Notes: generated from the letters alone by a model not told the origin. Positions 6,045-12,931 are shown, counted from the first letter of the stretch. The stretch is 17,876 nucleotides of DNA from Nitriliruptoraceae bacterium (GCA_007134165.1 SLLJ01000012.1:1-17876); one strand, 5' to 3'. Program-made: numbers and translations.

Positions 6045-7085
6045 TCACTCCTTGAGCGCGATGCCGAGTTCCGTGAGCTTGTCACGGACCTCGTCGACGG
6101 ACTTGGAGCCGAAGTTGCGGATGTCGAGCAGTTCCTGGGCGGTCTTGTCCATGAGTTCGCCCACGGTGGCCACACCCTCTCGCTTGAGGCAGTTGTAGGA
6201 CCGCACCGACAGGTCGAGGTCCTCGATGGGACGCTGGGAGACCGGGTCGGCGCCGATGCCGGCGAGCGCCTCCTCGGGCGAGACCACGATCCCGCCCGGG
6301 CCGCTTGGCTCGAACTCGGCGAACTGCTCGAACAGCGCCTTGAGCGTCTCGCCCGCTGAGGACAGCGCCTGGGCGGGGGTCAACGACCCGTCGGTCTGGA
6401 CCTCCAGCACGAGCTTGTCGTAGTTGGTCATCTGCTCAACGCGAGCTGACTCGACCCGGTACGACACGCGCCGGATCGGACTGAAGACCGAGTCGATCGC
6501 GATCACCCCGATCGGGTCCTTGTCGCCCTTGTTGGCATCCGAGGTCCGGTAGCCGCGGCCCCGCTCGACGGTCAGGTACATCTCGAGGTGTCCGTTGGCG
6601 TTCAGCGTGGCGATGTGCAGGTCCTCGTTGACCACCTCGACCTGGGAGGGCGCGAAGATGTTCTCGGCGGTGAGCACGCCCGGCCCGTCGCCGCCGAGGA
6701 AGATCTCCACCGGTTCGTCGGACTCGGAGCGCACGACCAGATCCTTGATGTTGAGGATCATGTCCGTGACGTCTTCCTTGACCCCTTCGATGGCGTCGAA
6801 CTCGTGGAGCACCGAACCACCCTCGGGTCCGGCCGCCTGCGCCGAGGTGAAACGGATGCGGGTCACCGCCGCCCCGGGCACCGACGACAGCAGCGTGCGA
6901 CGCAGGGAGTTGCCCAGCGTGTAGCCGAAGCCGGGCTCGAGGGGATCGATGGTGAAGCGCGAGCGCAGCCCCTCCTCGACGATCTGCTCCTCGAGTCGGG
7001 GACGGTAGGCGATGAACGGCGAACCGGCCTGGGTCTCCTCCAGGCTGATCGCGCCGTCCTCGTCGTAGAAGCCGAAGTCGGACAT
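6045..7085 (-). CDS. rpoA: DNA-directed RNA polymerase subunit alpha
   Basis: Assembly platform of RNA polymerase. It has 346 residues. The N-terminal domain (about 24-255) carries RSRFTIDPLEPGFGYTLGNS and LRRTLLSSVPGAAVTRIRF, then HIATLNANGHLEMYLTVERG. A linker of about 25 residues follows. The C-terminal domain (about 285-346) contains IEDLDLSVRSYNCLKREGV and LLDIRNFGSKSVDEV, the DNA and activator contact region. Compared with mycobacterial RpoA from memory, there are about 23 extra acidic N-terminal residues and an insertion of about 10 residues (SAQAAGPEGG, about 81-90) before VLHEF. The ATG at 7085 is supported by GAGGAG 7 nt upstream. The gene sits in the usual rpsD-rpoA-rplQ order. Confidence 0.97.
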   Translation of the reverse strand: MSDFGFYDEDGAISLEETQAGSPFIAYRPRLEEQIVEEGLRSRFTIDPLEPGFGYTLGNSLRRTLLSSVPGAAVTRIRFTSAQAAGPEGGSVLHEFDAIEGVKEDVTDMILNIKDLVVRSESDEPVEIFLGGDGPGVLTAENIFAPSQVEVVNEDLHIATLNANGHLEMYLTVERGRGYRTSDANKGDKDPIGVIAIDSVFSPIRRVSYRVESARVEQMTNYDKLVLEVQTDGSLTPAQALSSAGETLKALFEQFAEFEPSGPGGIVVSPEEALAGIGADPVSQRPIEDLDLSVRSYNCLKREGVATVGELMDKTAQELLDIRNFGSKSVDEVRDKLTELGIALKE

Positions 7086-7236
7086 CGTGATGCTCCTCGC
7101 AGGGTCGGTGGGGACCTCCCCCCACCGCGCACCGCCCTCGTTCCCGGGGCCATCGGCGGCGCGCTGCTGATCCACCCCCCGCAGCCCGGGGCGGGAGGTG
7201 GGCTGCGGACGGGCGCCCGCAGCGGCTGGACGCGGA
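7086..7236 (-). promoter_or_regulatory. rpsD-rpoA intercistronic region with two hairpins
   Basis: This 151-nt spacer contains two strong inverted repeats. One is at 7181-7206 (GCAGCCC/GGGCTGC, 7-bp stem, 12-nt loop). The other is at 7106-7127 (8-bp arms CGGTGGGG/CCCCACCG, 6-nt loop), just upstream of the rpoA Shine-Dalgarno site. Neither is followed by a U-run. They may be processing or stability elements that separate rpoA expression from the ribosomal genes. No promoter was evident. Confidence 0.45.
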
Positions 7237-7842
7237 CTACTTGGAGTACAACTCGACGATCGCCTGCTCCTGCACCGGCGCGTCGATCTGGGAGCGAATC
7301 GGACGATCGACGACCGTGATCTTGAAGGCGCTGGGGTCCGGCTGCAGCCAGCCCGGCGCCTCCCGGCTGCCAAAGATCTCCAGCGATCCGATGATCGCCT
7401 GCGACTCTCGGGCGCGGGGCCGGATCTCGATCACGTCCCCCGGCTTGACCCGGAAGGAGGGAATGTTGGTGGTCCGACCGTTCACCGTCACGTGCTTGTG
7501 GCTGACCAGTTGGCGCGACTCGGCCCGCGAGCGACCGAAGCCGGCGCGGTACAGGGCGTTGTCGAGGCGCAACTCGAGCAGGACCAACAGGTTCTCGCCG
7601 GTCCGGCCCTCCTGACGGGTCGCCTCTTCGTAGTAGCGACGGAACTGCTTCTCGAGCACGCCGTAGTAGTAGCGCGCCTTCTGCTTCTCGCGAAGCTGCA
7701 GAAGATACTCGGACTCCTTGATCCGCCCCTGACCGTGCTCGCCAGGCGGGTAAGGACGCTTGTTGAAGTACTTGTCGTTGCCCTTGAGGTCGACGCCGAG
7801 ACGACGCGACTTCTTGGTCATGGGGCCGGTATACCGAGCCAT
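7237..7842 (-). CDS. rpsD: 30S ribosomal protein S4
   Basis: Primary 16S rRNA binder that nucleates 30S assembly and a known translational repressor of alpha operons in several bacteria. The 201 residues begin MARYTGPMTKKSRRLGVDLKG and include RPYPPGEHGQ. The S4 RNA-binding domain (about 93-155) contains RLDNALYRAGFGRSRAESRQLVSH and HVTVNGRTTNIPSF. The N-terminal zinc-binding cysteines seen in some S4 proteins are absent, so this is the cysteine-free form. Start ATG at 7842; an in-frame extension to 7926 overlaps rpsK and was rejected. It follows rpsK by 25 nt. Confidence 0.97.
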   Translation of the reverse strand: MARYTGPMTKKSRRLGVDLKGNDKYFNKRPYPPGEHGQGRIKESEYLLQLREKQKARYYYGVLEKQFRRYYEEATRQEGRTGENLLVLLELRLDNALYRAGFGRSRAESRQLVSHKHVTVNGRTTNIPSFRVKPGDVIEIRPRARESQAIIGSLEIFGSREAPGWLQPDPSAFKITVVDRPIRSQIDAPVQEQAIVELYSK

Positions 7843-7867
7843 GTCAGGATCCTCGTTGGTCGCGTCG

Positions 7868-8257
7868 TCAGGTGCGGCGGCGCTTGGGCGGCCGGCAGCC
7901 GTTGTGGGGCACGGGCGTGATGTCACGGATCGACAGCACCTCGATACCGGTCGCGGCCAAGGTGCGGATCGCGGTCTCTCGACCGGCGCCCGGACCCTTG
8001 CACAGCACGTCGACCTTGCGCACGCCGTGCTCGATCGCCGCCTTGCAGGCCTGCTCTGCGGCGATCTGCGCGGCGAACGGGGTCGACTTGCGCGAACCCT
8101 TGAACCCGGCGTTGCCGCCGGTAGACCACGCGATCACGTTGCCCTGCTGGTCGGTGAAGGTGATGACGGTGTTGTTGAATGTCGCCTTGATGTGTGCCTT
8201 GGCGTGCAGGACGTTCTTACGCTCACGCTTCCGGCCGCGCTGCCTCTTCTGCGCCAT
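7868..8257 (-). CDS. rpsK: 30S ribosomal protein S11
   Basis: Platform protein of the small subunit. The 129 residues start MAQKRQRGRKRERKNV, then HIKATFNNTVITFTDQQGN, WSTGGNAGFKGSRKSTPFAAQ and the C-terminal ITPVPHNGCRPPKRRRT, which is almost invariant. The ATG at 8257 lies 10 nt after the rpsM stop, with GAGGGG overlapping that stop as the ribosome binding site. A longer in-frame extension overlaps rpsM and shows no S11 homology. Confidence 0.97.
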   Translation of the reverse strand: MAQKRQRGRKRERKNVLHAKAHIKATFNNTVITFTDQQGNVIAWSTGGNAGFKGSRKSTPFAAQIAAEQACKAAIEHGVRKVDVLCKGPGAGRETAIRTLAATGIEVLSIRDITPVPHNGCRPPKRRRT

Positions 8258-8267
8258 GTCGTACCCC

Positions 8268-8651
8268 TCAGTGCTTGCGGGTGGGCTTGCGGATGCCGCC
8301 GACGGCCTTGCGCGGACCCTTGCGGCTGCGGGCGTTGGTGTGCGTGCGCTGACCACGCACCGGCAGGCCGAGCCGGTGTCGCACGCCCTGATAGGACCCG
8401 ATCTCGATCTTGCGCTTGATGTTGTTGGCCACCTCGCGCCGGAGGTCACCCTCGACGCGGAAGCTGTTCTCGATGTGCTGGCGCAGCCGCATGATCTCGT
8501 CGTCGGAGAGCGCGCGTACCCGCGTATCGGGGTCGACGTCCGCCTCGGCGAGTGTCTGCTCGGCGCGCGTGCGGCCGATGCCGTAGATGTAGGTGAGCGC
8601 CACCGCGACGCGCTTGTCGCGGGGGATGTCGACGCCTGCGATTCGTGCCAT
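8268..8651 (-). CDS. rpsM: 30S ribosomal protein S13
   Basis: Head protein forming bridges to the large subunit and contacting P-site tRNA. The 127 residues show MARIAGVDIPRDKRVAVALTY, YGIGRTRAEQTL (helix-two-turn-helix region), GSYQGVRHRLGLPVRGQRT and the basic tail KGPRKAVGGIRKPTRKH. The ATG at 8651 is 15 nt after the rpmJ stop and is served by GGGAGG. It lies in the standard infA-rpmJ-rpsM-rpsK-rpsD order. Confidence 0.97.
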   Translation of the reverse strand: MARIAGVDIPRDKRVAVALTYIYGIGRTRAEQTLAEADVDPDTRVRALSDDEIMRLRQHIENSFRVEGDLRREVANNIKRKIEIGSYQGVRHRLGLPVRGQRTHTNARSRKGPRKAVGGIRKPTRKH

Positions 8652-8666
8652 GATCGTGGTCCTCCC

Positions 8667-8780
8667 TCAGCCCTGGCGCTGCTTGTGTCGCGGGTTCTCG
8701 CAGATCACGCGCACAGCACCGCGGCGTCGGATGATCCGGCACTTGTCGCACATTCGCTTCACGGAAGGCTTGACCTTCAC
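8667..8780 (-). CDS. rpmJ: 50S ribosomal protein L36 (zinc-binding form)
   Basis: Smallest large-subunit protein. It has 37 residues beginning (M)KVKPSVKRMCDKCRIIRR, with the zinc ligands Cys11, Cys14, Cys27 and His32. The presence of all four marks the zinc-binding (C+) form; zinc-free paralogues replace it under zinc starvation in some bacteria. The start is GTG at 8780, chosen because AGGAGG (8788-8793) sits 7 nt upstream and because the family starts exactly here. It is preceded by a long, strongly structured spacer. Confidence 0.96.
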   Translation of the reverse strand: MKVKPSVKRMCDKCRIIRRRGAVRVICENPRHKQRQG

Positions 8781-9063
8781 GTCTGGTCCTCCTCGGCGTG
8801 CCGACGACCCGGGTGGTCGTCGGCGGAGCGTGGGCTGCCTCCCGGGCTCCGGGGCCGCCCTCACCGGGTGGCGGGGGCTGTCGCCGCCGGTCCCTTCACG
8901 AATCGTGGAGCAGGGTCGGCGGCGGCCGGCCGAACCGCGACGCCGTGGCGCCGCGTACTGTGTGGTGTCGGCTGCGGTTGGCGGCCGGCACGTTGTCGGT
9001 CCGCGACCCAGGGCATGATCCGGCGTGACAGCGCCGGGGCCGGGCGGGCCGCGGGGGTGGCCG
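8781..9063 (-). promoter_or_regulatory. 283-nt structured spacer/leader between infA and rpmJ
   Basis: No coding frame is credible here. Transcribed from the minus strand it contains several stems. At 9020-9037 there is a 6-bp stem (CCGGCG/CGCCGG, 6-nt loop) 26 nt after the infA stop. At 8882-8924 an 8-bp outer stem encloses a 4-bp and then another 4-bp stem, the innermost being the palindrome CACGAATCGTG (8897-8907). At 8800-8824 a perfect 10-bp stem GCCGACGACC/GGTCGTCGGC with a 5-nt loop ends 6 nt before the rpmJ Shine-Dalgarno site. No good promoter was seen. Position and structure suggest a control site for the alpha operon, for example by S4, but this is inference. Confidence 0.5.
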
Positions 9064-9285
9064 CTACTTGTAGCGGTAGGTGATGCGTCCCCGTGACAGG
9101 TCGTAGGGGGAGAGCTCCACAACCACCTTGTCGCCCGGCAGGATCCGGATGTAGTGCATCCGCATCTTGCCGCTGATGTGCGCGAGCACGCCGTGGCCGT
9201 TCTCCAGTTCCACGCGGAACTGCGTGTTCGGGAGGGCCTCGGTCACCGTGCCCTCCACCTGGATGGAGTCTTCCTTCTGGCTCAC
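9064..9285 (-). CDS. infA: Translation initiation factor IF-1
   Basis: Binds the A site of the 30S subunit during initiation and helps IF-2 and IF-3. The 73-residue OB-fold protein reads KEDSIQVEGTVTEALPNTQF, RVELENGHGVLAHISGKMR and IRILPGDKVVVELSPYDLS, and ends in GRITYRYK, matching the family over its full length. The start is GTG at 9283-9285, with GGAGG 4 nt upstream. The frame is open further upstream, but that part does not resemble IF-1. It lies 230 nt downstream of map, with its own predicted promoter, and heads the alpha operon. Confidence 0.96.
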   Translation of the reverse strand: MSQKEDSIQVEGTVTEALPNTQFRVELENGHGVLAHISGKMRMHYIRILPGDKVVVELSPYDLSRGRITYRYK

Positions 9286-9434
9286 ACCGCCTCCGGGTCG
9301 AGCATGGTCGTCCGCCCTGCCGAACCGCGCAGGTGCCGGCCCTCCGAAGAGGGCGGCGTACGCTCGGGACGGCGTCGGGGCCTCTCGGCGTAGGACCGGC
9401 TGGTCGCTACGAGCCAAGCGCCCGACGTGGCGAA

Positions 9435-9454
9435 GCCCTGCCACAAAGCAGGGC
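9435..9454 (-). promoter_or_regulatory. Hairpin at the predicted 5' end of the infA transcript
   Basis: GCCCTGC (9435-9441) and GCAGGGC (9448-9454) form a perfect 7-bp stem with a 6-nt loop. With the promoter at 9461-9490, transcription would start close to 9454, so the hairpin would occupy the first 20 nt of the mRNA. A 5'-terminal stem of this sort can protect messages from 5'-end-dependent decay. Alternatively it is a map terminator lacking a U-tract. Confidence 0.4.
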
Positions 9455-9460
9455 CTGGTG

Positions 9461-9490
9461 AGGATACCCCGGCGCCTACCGGGAGGGCAA
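9461..9490 (-). promoter_or_regulatory. Candidate sigma-A-type promoter for infA and the alpha operon
   Basis: On the minus strand, -35 TTGCCC (9490-9485) is followed after an 18-nt spacer by -10 TATCCT (9466-9461), 4/6 matches each. The -10 and spacer length are identical to those of the rplM promoter. It lies in the map-infA gap. The predicted leader to the infA GTG is about 170 nt. Confidence 0.55.
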
Positions 9491-9507
9491 CCCGACCTCA
9501 GGTCGAG
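9491..9507 (-). terminator. Weak hairpin just after map
   Basis: CGACC (9493-9497) and GGTCG (9501-9505) form a 5-bp stem with a 3-nt loop, extendable by one wobble pair and one G-C pair to 9491-9507. It lies 8 nt after the map stop and directly abuts the predicted -35 of infA. There is no U-tract. It may be a weak terminator for secY-adk-map. Confidence 0.25.
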
Positions 9508-9515
9508 GGCGGCTG

Positions 9516-10319
9516 TCACCACGCGGTGGCGGTGACCTCCAACGGCCGGGCCGGCTCGTCGCTGCGGGCGGTGAGCACCCACGGACCGTCCGGGGTGAGG
9601 GCGATGGTGTGCTCCCAGTGCGCCGACACCTGGCCGTCGGCGGTGACCACGGTCCACGCGTCATCGAGGGTCCGGGTCTGCTCCGTGCCGAGATTGAACA
9701 TGGGCTCGATGGCGATGACCCACCCCTTGGTGAGCTTGAGTCCCTTGCCGGCCCGGCCGTAGTTGGGTACCGACGGGTCCTCGTGCAGAGCCCGACCGAT
9801 GCCGTGCCCGACGTACTCTCGCACCACTCCGAACCCGTGCTCGATGGCCACCGCTTCGATCGCCGAACCCACGTCACCGAGCCGATGACCCGCCTGCACC
9901 TGCTCGATCCCGCGCCACAGTGCATTGCGGGTCTCACGCACGAGACGCTGCACCGCCGGATCTGCCGCCTCGATCCCCCCGACGACCAGGGTCGTGGCCG
10001 AGTCGCCGTGGAAACCCTCCACGATCGCTCCACAGTCGATGGAGACGACGTCGCCCTCATCCAGGACCACCTCGGCGGAGGGAATGCCGTGCACGATCTC
10101 GTGATTCTTCGAGGTGCACAGGGTCGCCGGGAAGCCGCGATAGCCCTTGAAGGAGGGCACCGCACCCTCACGGCGGATGACCTGCTCGGCGATCCGGTCG
10201 AGGTCCAACGTGGTCATGCCCGGGCGCAGCGCCTCGATCAGTGCCTCGTGGGCACGCGCGACCACAGCCCCCGCCCGCGCCATGCGGTCGATCTCGTCGC
10301 GGGTCTTCTTGATGATCAT
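9516..10319 (-). CDS. map: Methionine aminopeptidase, type I
   Basis: Removes the initiator methionine from nascent proteins using two divalent metal ions. It has 267 residues. The expected metal ligands are present: Asp95 (SIDCGA), Asp106 (HGDSATT), His172 (YVGHGIGRALHE), Glu205 (AIEPMF) and Glu236 (AHWEHTIAL). The substrate-side His77 (NHEIVHGIP) is also present. It lacks the N-terminal SH3-binding zinc extension found in a second actinobacterial paralogue, so it is the short form. Start ATG at 10319, giving MIIKKTRDEIDRMARAG, a typical beginning; the longer upstream frame overlaps adk. It lies 55 nt after adk, the common secY-adk-map order. Confidence 0.96.
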   Translation of the reverse strand: MIIKKTRDEIDRMARAGAVVARAHEALIEALRPGMTTLDLDRIAEQVIRREGAVPSFKGYRGFPATLCTSKNHEIVHGIPSAEVVLDEGDVVSIDCGAIVEGFHGDSATTLVVGGIEAADPAVQRLVRETRNALWRGIEQVQAGHRLGDVGSAIEAVAIEHGFGVVREYVGHGIGRALHEDPSVPNYGRAGKGLKLTKGWVIAIEPMFNLGTEQTRTLDDAWTVVTADGQVSAHWEHTIALTPDGPWVLTARSDEPARPLEVTATAW

Positions 10320-10374
10320 CGCGCGCCTCGTGGTCCGGCCGGCGACAGCGTAGGGCACCAGCCGGACTCGGCGC

Positions 10375-11034
10375 TCAGCTCCGGGCCGACAGTTCGTCGA
10401 GGATCGCAAACGCATGCTCGGCGACCTCGTCGGGGGACCCAGCGGCCTCGACGTCGCGCAGCAGACCACGCTGCCAGTAGAAGTCCTCGAGCGGCTCGGT
10501 CGACCGCCGGTAGACCGCAAGGCGGTTGAGCACCACGTCCTCGGTGTCGTCGTCGCGCTGCACCAGCGGGCCGTTGCAGTCGTCGCAGACGTTGTCGGCG
10601 GTCGGCGGGTCGTAGCGCACGTGGAAGATGCGTCCGCACCCCGAGCAGGTCCGACGCCCGGTGATCCGGGTGACGATCTCACGCTCGTCGACAGCCAGGC
10701 GCAGCACCGCGTCCAACGGTTCGTCGCGTTCGGCGAGTAGTTGGCCCAGCGCCTCGGCCTGTGGCACGGTCCGCGGGAAGCCATCGAACAGGAAGCCCTC
10801 GGCGGCGTCCGGCAACGTGATGCGCTCACCGACCATGGCGATGATCAGGTCGTCGGGCACGAGGTCCCCAGCGTCCATGTAGCCCTTGGCCTCGGTACCG
10901 AGCTCGGTGCCCTCGCGCACGTTGGCCCGGAGGATGTCGCCGGTGGAGATGTGGGGGATGTGATGGCGCTCGGCGATGCGCACCGCCTGGGTGCCCTTGC
11001 CGGCGCCGGGAGGACCGAGCAGGATGAGCCGCAC
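10375..11034 (-). CDS. adk: Adenylate kinase with a zinc-type LID
   Basis: Converts ATP and AMP to two ADP. It has 219 residues, the long-LID form. The P-loop GPPGAGKGTQ covers residues 7-16, the AMP site includes STGDILRANV and GFLFDGFPRT, and the LID (about 125-162) carries four cysteines: CSGC at 130-133 and CDDC at 150-153. This is the zinc-binding LID known from Gram-positive enzymes; many actinobacterial kinases are the short, cysteine-free type. The start is GTG at 11034, fixed by the family start MRLILLGPPG. Longer in-frame starts add unrelated residues. It lies 61 nt after secY, separated by a strong hairpin. Confidence 0.95.
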   Translation of the reverse strand: MRLILLGPPGAGKGTQAVRIAERHHIPHISTGDILRANVREGTELGTEAKGYMDAGDLVPDDLIIAMVGERITLPDAAEGFLFDGFPRTVPQAEALGQLLAERDEPLDAVLRLAVDEREIVTRITGRRTCSGCGRIFHVRYDPPTADNVCDDCNGPLVQRDDDTEDVVLNRLAVYRRSTEPLEDFYWQRGLLRDVEAAGSPDEVAEHAFAILDELSARS

Positions 11035-11055
11035 GACGTTGCCCTTCTCGTCTGG

Positions 11056-11077
11056 GGCCCGCCGGTCTCGGCGGGCC
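11056..11077. promoter_or_regulatory. Strong hairpin in the secY-adk gap
   Basis: GGCCCGCCG (11056-11064) and CGGCGGGCC (11069-11077) are perfect complements with a 4-nt loop, a very stable 9-bp all-GC stem. It starts 18 nt after the secY stop and ends 21 nt before the adk GTG. No U-run follows, so it is more likely an attenuating or mRNA-processing element than a full terminator. It could also lower or set adk expression relative to secY. Confidence 0.5.
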
Positions 11078-11095
11078 GGTGCGAGGACACCGCGG

Positions 11096-12373
11096 TTAGC
11101 GCAGGAAGCCCTCATAGTTGCGCTGCATGAGCTGACTCTCGATCTGCTGCATGGTCTGCAGAGCCACGCCGACCATGATCAGCAGGCTCACCCCGCCGAG
11201 CGGGAAGGCGCCGATGCGACCGACCGCGAGCAGGATGAACGGGGTCACCGCCACGGCGGCCAGGTACAGCGAGCCGGGCAGGGTGATGCGGGTCAGGACC
11301 CGGTCGAGGTACTCGGCGGTTTGCCGGCCCGGCCGGATCCCGGGAATGAAGCCGCCGTAGCGCTTCATGTTGTCGGCCACCTCCACGGGGTTGAAGGCGA
11401 TGGCCGTGTAGAAGTAGGCGAAGAAGATGGTCAGGCCGGCGAACACCAGGATGAACACGGGGCTCCGGGCGTCCGCGAGGTAAGTCTCGGTGAAGTCCTG
11501 CACCCGCTGGCTGCCGCTGATCTGCGCCGCGAGGCCGGGCAGGTAGATCAGCGATGAGGCGAAGATGACCGGGATCACGCCGGACTGGTTGACCTTGAGG
11601 GGGATGTAGGTGGACTGGCCGCCGTAGCTTCGGCGCCCCACCTGCCGGCGCGCGTACTGCACGGGGATGCGCCGCTGGCCCATCTCCATGAAGACCACCG
11701 CCACGGTGAGCATCAGCCCCATCACCAACACCCCGACGACCCACTGGGGGCCGTTCTCGAGCTGCACGATGCGAAGCTCCGAGGGGAACTGGCTGATGAT
11801 CGAGACGTAGATGAGCAGCGACATGCCGTTGCCCACGCCGCGGGCGGTGATCAGCTCCCCGAGCCACATGATGACGGTGGTGCCGGCAGTCAGGGTGAGC
11901 ACGGCGACGATGATCGTTCCGGTCCCGGCGCCGGGCATGACGTTCTCACCGAAGGCCGAGCCGTTGCGCGCCAGGGTCACCAGCCCGGTGGACTGCAGCA
12001 GTGCGAGCCCAACGGTGACGTAGCGGGTGTACTGGGTGATCTTCTTGCGGCCCTGCTCACCCTCGCGGCGCAACTCCTCGAGCTTCGGGATGACCACGGC
12101 GAGCAACTGCATGATGATGGAGGCGGTGATGTAGGGCATGATCCCCAACGCGAAGACGGCCATCTGCTGCAGCGCACCGCCGGCGAACACGTTGATGATG
12201 CCCACGATGTTGCCGGCACCGCCGGCGCCGATGGCATCGCGCAGCAGGTCCATCTCCACGCCGGGGATCGGGATCCATCCGCCGATGCGGTAGACCGCGA
12301 TGATGCCCAGCGTGAACAGCAGCTTGCGCCGCAGGTCGGGGATCTTGAAGGCGTTGACGAACGCTCGGAGCAT
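11096..12373 (-). CDS. secY: Protein translocase subunit SecY
   Basis: Channel-forming inner-membrane subunit of the Sec translocon, working with SecE, SecG and SecA. It has 425 residues, usual for the family, with about ten hydrophobic segments. The start has RRKLLFTLGIIAVYRIGGWI (first membrane helix), followed by the plug region (GAGGAGNIVGIINVFAGGAL). Next come FALGIMPYITASIIMQLL (helix 2), RYGGFIPGIRPGRQTAEYL (cytoplasmic loop contacting SecA and the ribosome, about 338-355) and the closing MQQIESQLMQRNYEGFL motif. The ATG at 12373 has GAGGA just upstream. It follows rplO by 126 nt, as in most bacteria. Confidence 0.98.
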   Translation of the reverse strand: MLRAFVNAFKIPDLRRKLLFTLGIIAVYRIGGWIPIPGVEMDLLRDAIGAGGAGNIVGIINVFAGGALQQMAVFALGIMPYITASIIMQLLAVVIPKLEELRREGEQGRKKITQYTRYVTVGLALLQSTGLVTLARNGSAFGENVMPGAGTGTIIVAVLTLTAGTTVIMWLGELITARGVGNGMSLLIYVSIISQFPSELRIVQLENGPQWVVGVLVMGLMLTVAVVFMEMGQRRIPVQYARRQVGRRSYGGQSTYIPLKVNQSGVIPVIFASSLIYLPGLAAQISGSQRVQDFTETYLADARSPVFILVFAGLTIFFAYFYTAIAFNPVEVADNMKRYGGFIPGIRPGRQTAEYLDRVLTRITLPGSLYLAAVAVTPFILLAVGRIGAFPLGGVSLLIMVGVALQTMQQIESQLMQRNYEGFLR

Positions 12374-12499
12374 GAGATCCTCGGGGCGTCGACGCCTGGG
12401 GGCGCGCGTCGCGCGCGGGTGCCCTCAGGCGGTGCTCGGACCGCGTGACGCGACGGTCGCGATGCTAGCGGGTGGTCCCGCACTCAACGGGACGCGAAC
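12374..12499 (-). promoter_or_regulatory. rplO-secY intercistronic region
   Basis: This 126-nt spacer contains three small hairpins on the transcript. At 12475-12493 there is a 6-bp stem GTCCCG/CGGGAC with a 7-nt loop, 7 nt after the rplO stop. At 12402-12416 there is GCGCGC around a 3-nt loop. At 12385-12396 lies the perfect palindrome GGCGTCGACGCC, just before the secY ribosome binding site. A -10-like TAGCAT (12467-12462) has no convincing -35 at the right spacing. Read-through from the spc operon with modulation is the likeliest reading. Confidence 0.35.
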
Positions 12500-12931
12500 T
12501 CACAGCACGGTACCGCCAGCGGCGGTCAGCTTCTCACGGGCGGAGTCGGACACGGCATCGACCTCGACGGTGAGCGGCTTGGAGACCTCGCCGCCGCCGA
12601 GCACCTTGACCGGACCCTTCTTCTTGACAAGTCCTCGCTTGCGCAGGGTTTCGACGGTGACCGTGTCACCGGTCTCGAACGCTTCTTCGAGGCGGGCGAC
12701 GTTGATGACGGCGTAGACGACCTTGTTGGGGTTGTTGAAGCCGGGCGACTTGGGCTGACGGCGGGTCAGTGGGACGCCGCCACCCTCGAACCAGGCCGGC
12801 ATCTTGCGCCGTTCGCCGGTGCCCTTGGTGCCACGGCCGGCGGTCTTCCCGCCACGGCCACGGTCACCGCGAGCCACGCGCTTGCGGGCGGTCTTGGCCC
12901 CGTGGGCGGGCTTGAGATGGTGCAGCTTCAT
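12500..12931 (-). CDS. rplO: 50S ribosomal protein L15
   Basis: Late-assembling large-subunit protein. The 143 residues start MKLHHLKPAHGAKTARKRVA. The Gly/Arg-rich loop GRGGKTAGRGTKGTGERR threads into 23S rRNA. GFEGG is replaced by WFEGGGVPLTRRQPKSPGF, and the C-terminal globular part ends AREKLTAAGGTV. The ATG overlaps the rpmD stop by four bases (ATGA), indicating coupling. A longer in-frame extension upstream runs through rpmD and was rejected. Confidence 0.97.
   Translation of the reverse strand: MKLHHLKPAHGAKTARKRVARGDRGRGGKTAGRGTKGTGERRKMPAWFEGGGVPLTRRQPKSPGFNNPNKVVYAVINVARLEEAFETGDTVTVETLRKRGLVKKKGPVKVLGGGEVSKPLTVEVDAVSDSAREKLTAAGGTVL

Noticed and set aside
9286..9657. Long version of IF-1 starting at 9657
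   Set aside because: The extra residues overlap map and do not resemble IF-1; the GTG at 9285 with GGAGG gives the exact family length.
12462..12490. Promoter for secY using TAGCAT as -10
   Set aside because: The nearest -35-like sequence (TTGAGT) is only 14 nt away, too close; no good match at 16-18 nt.
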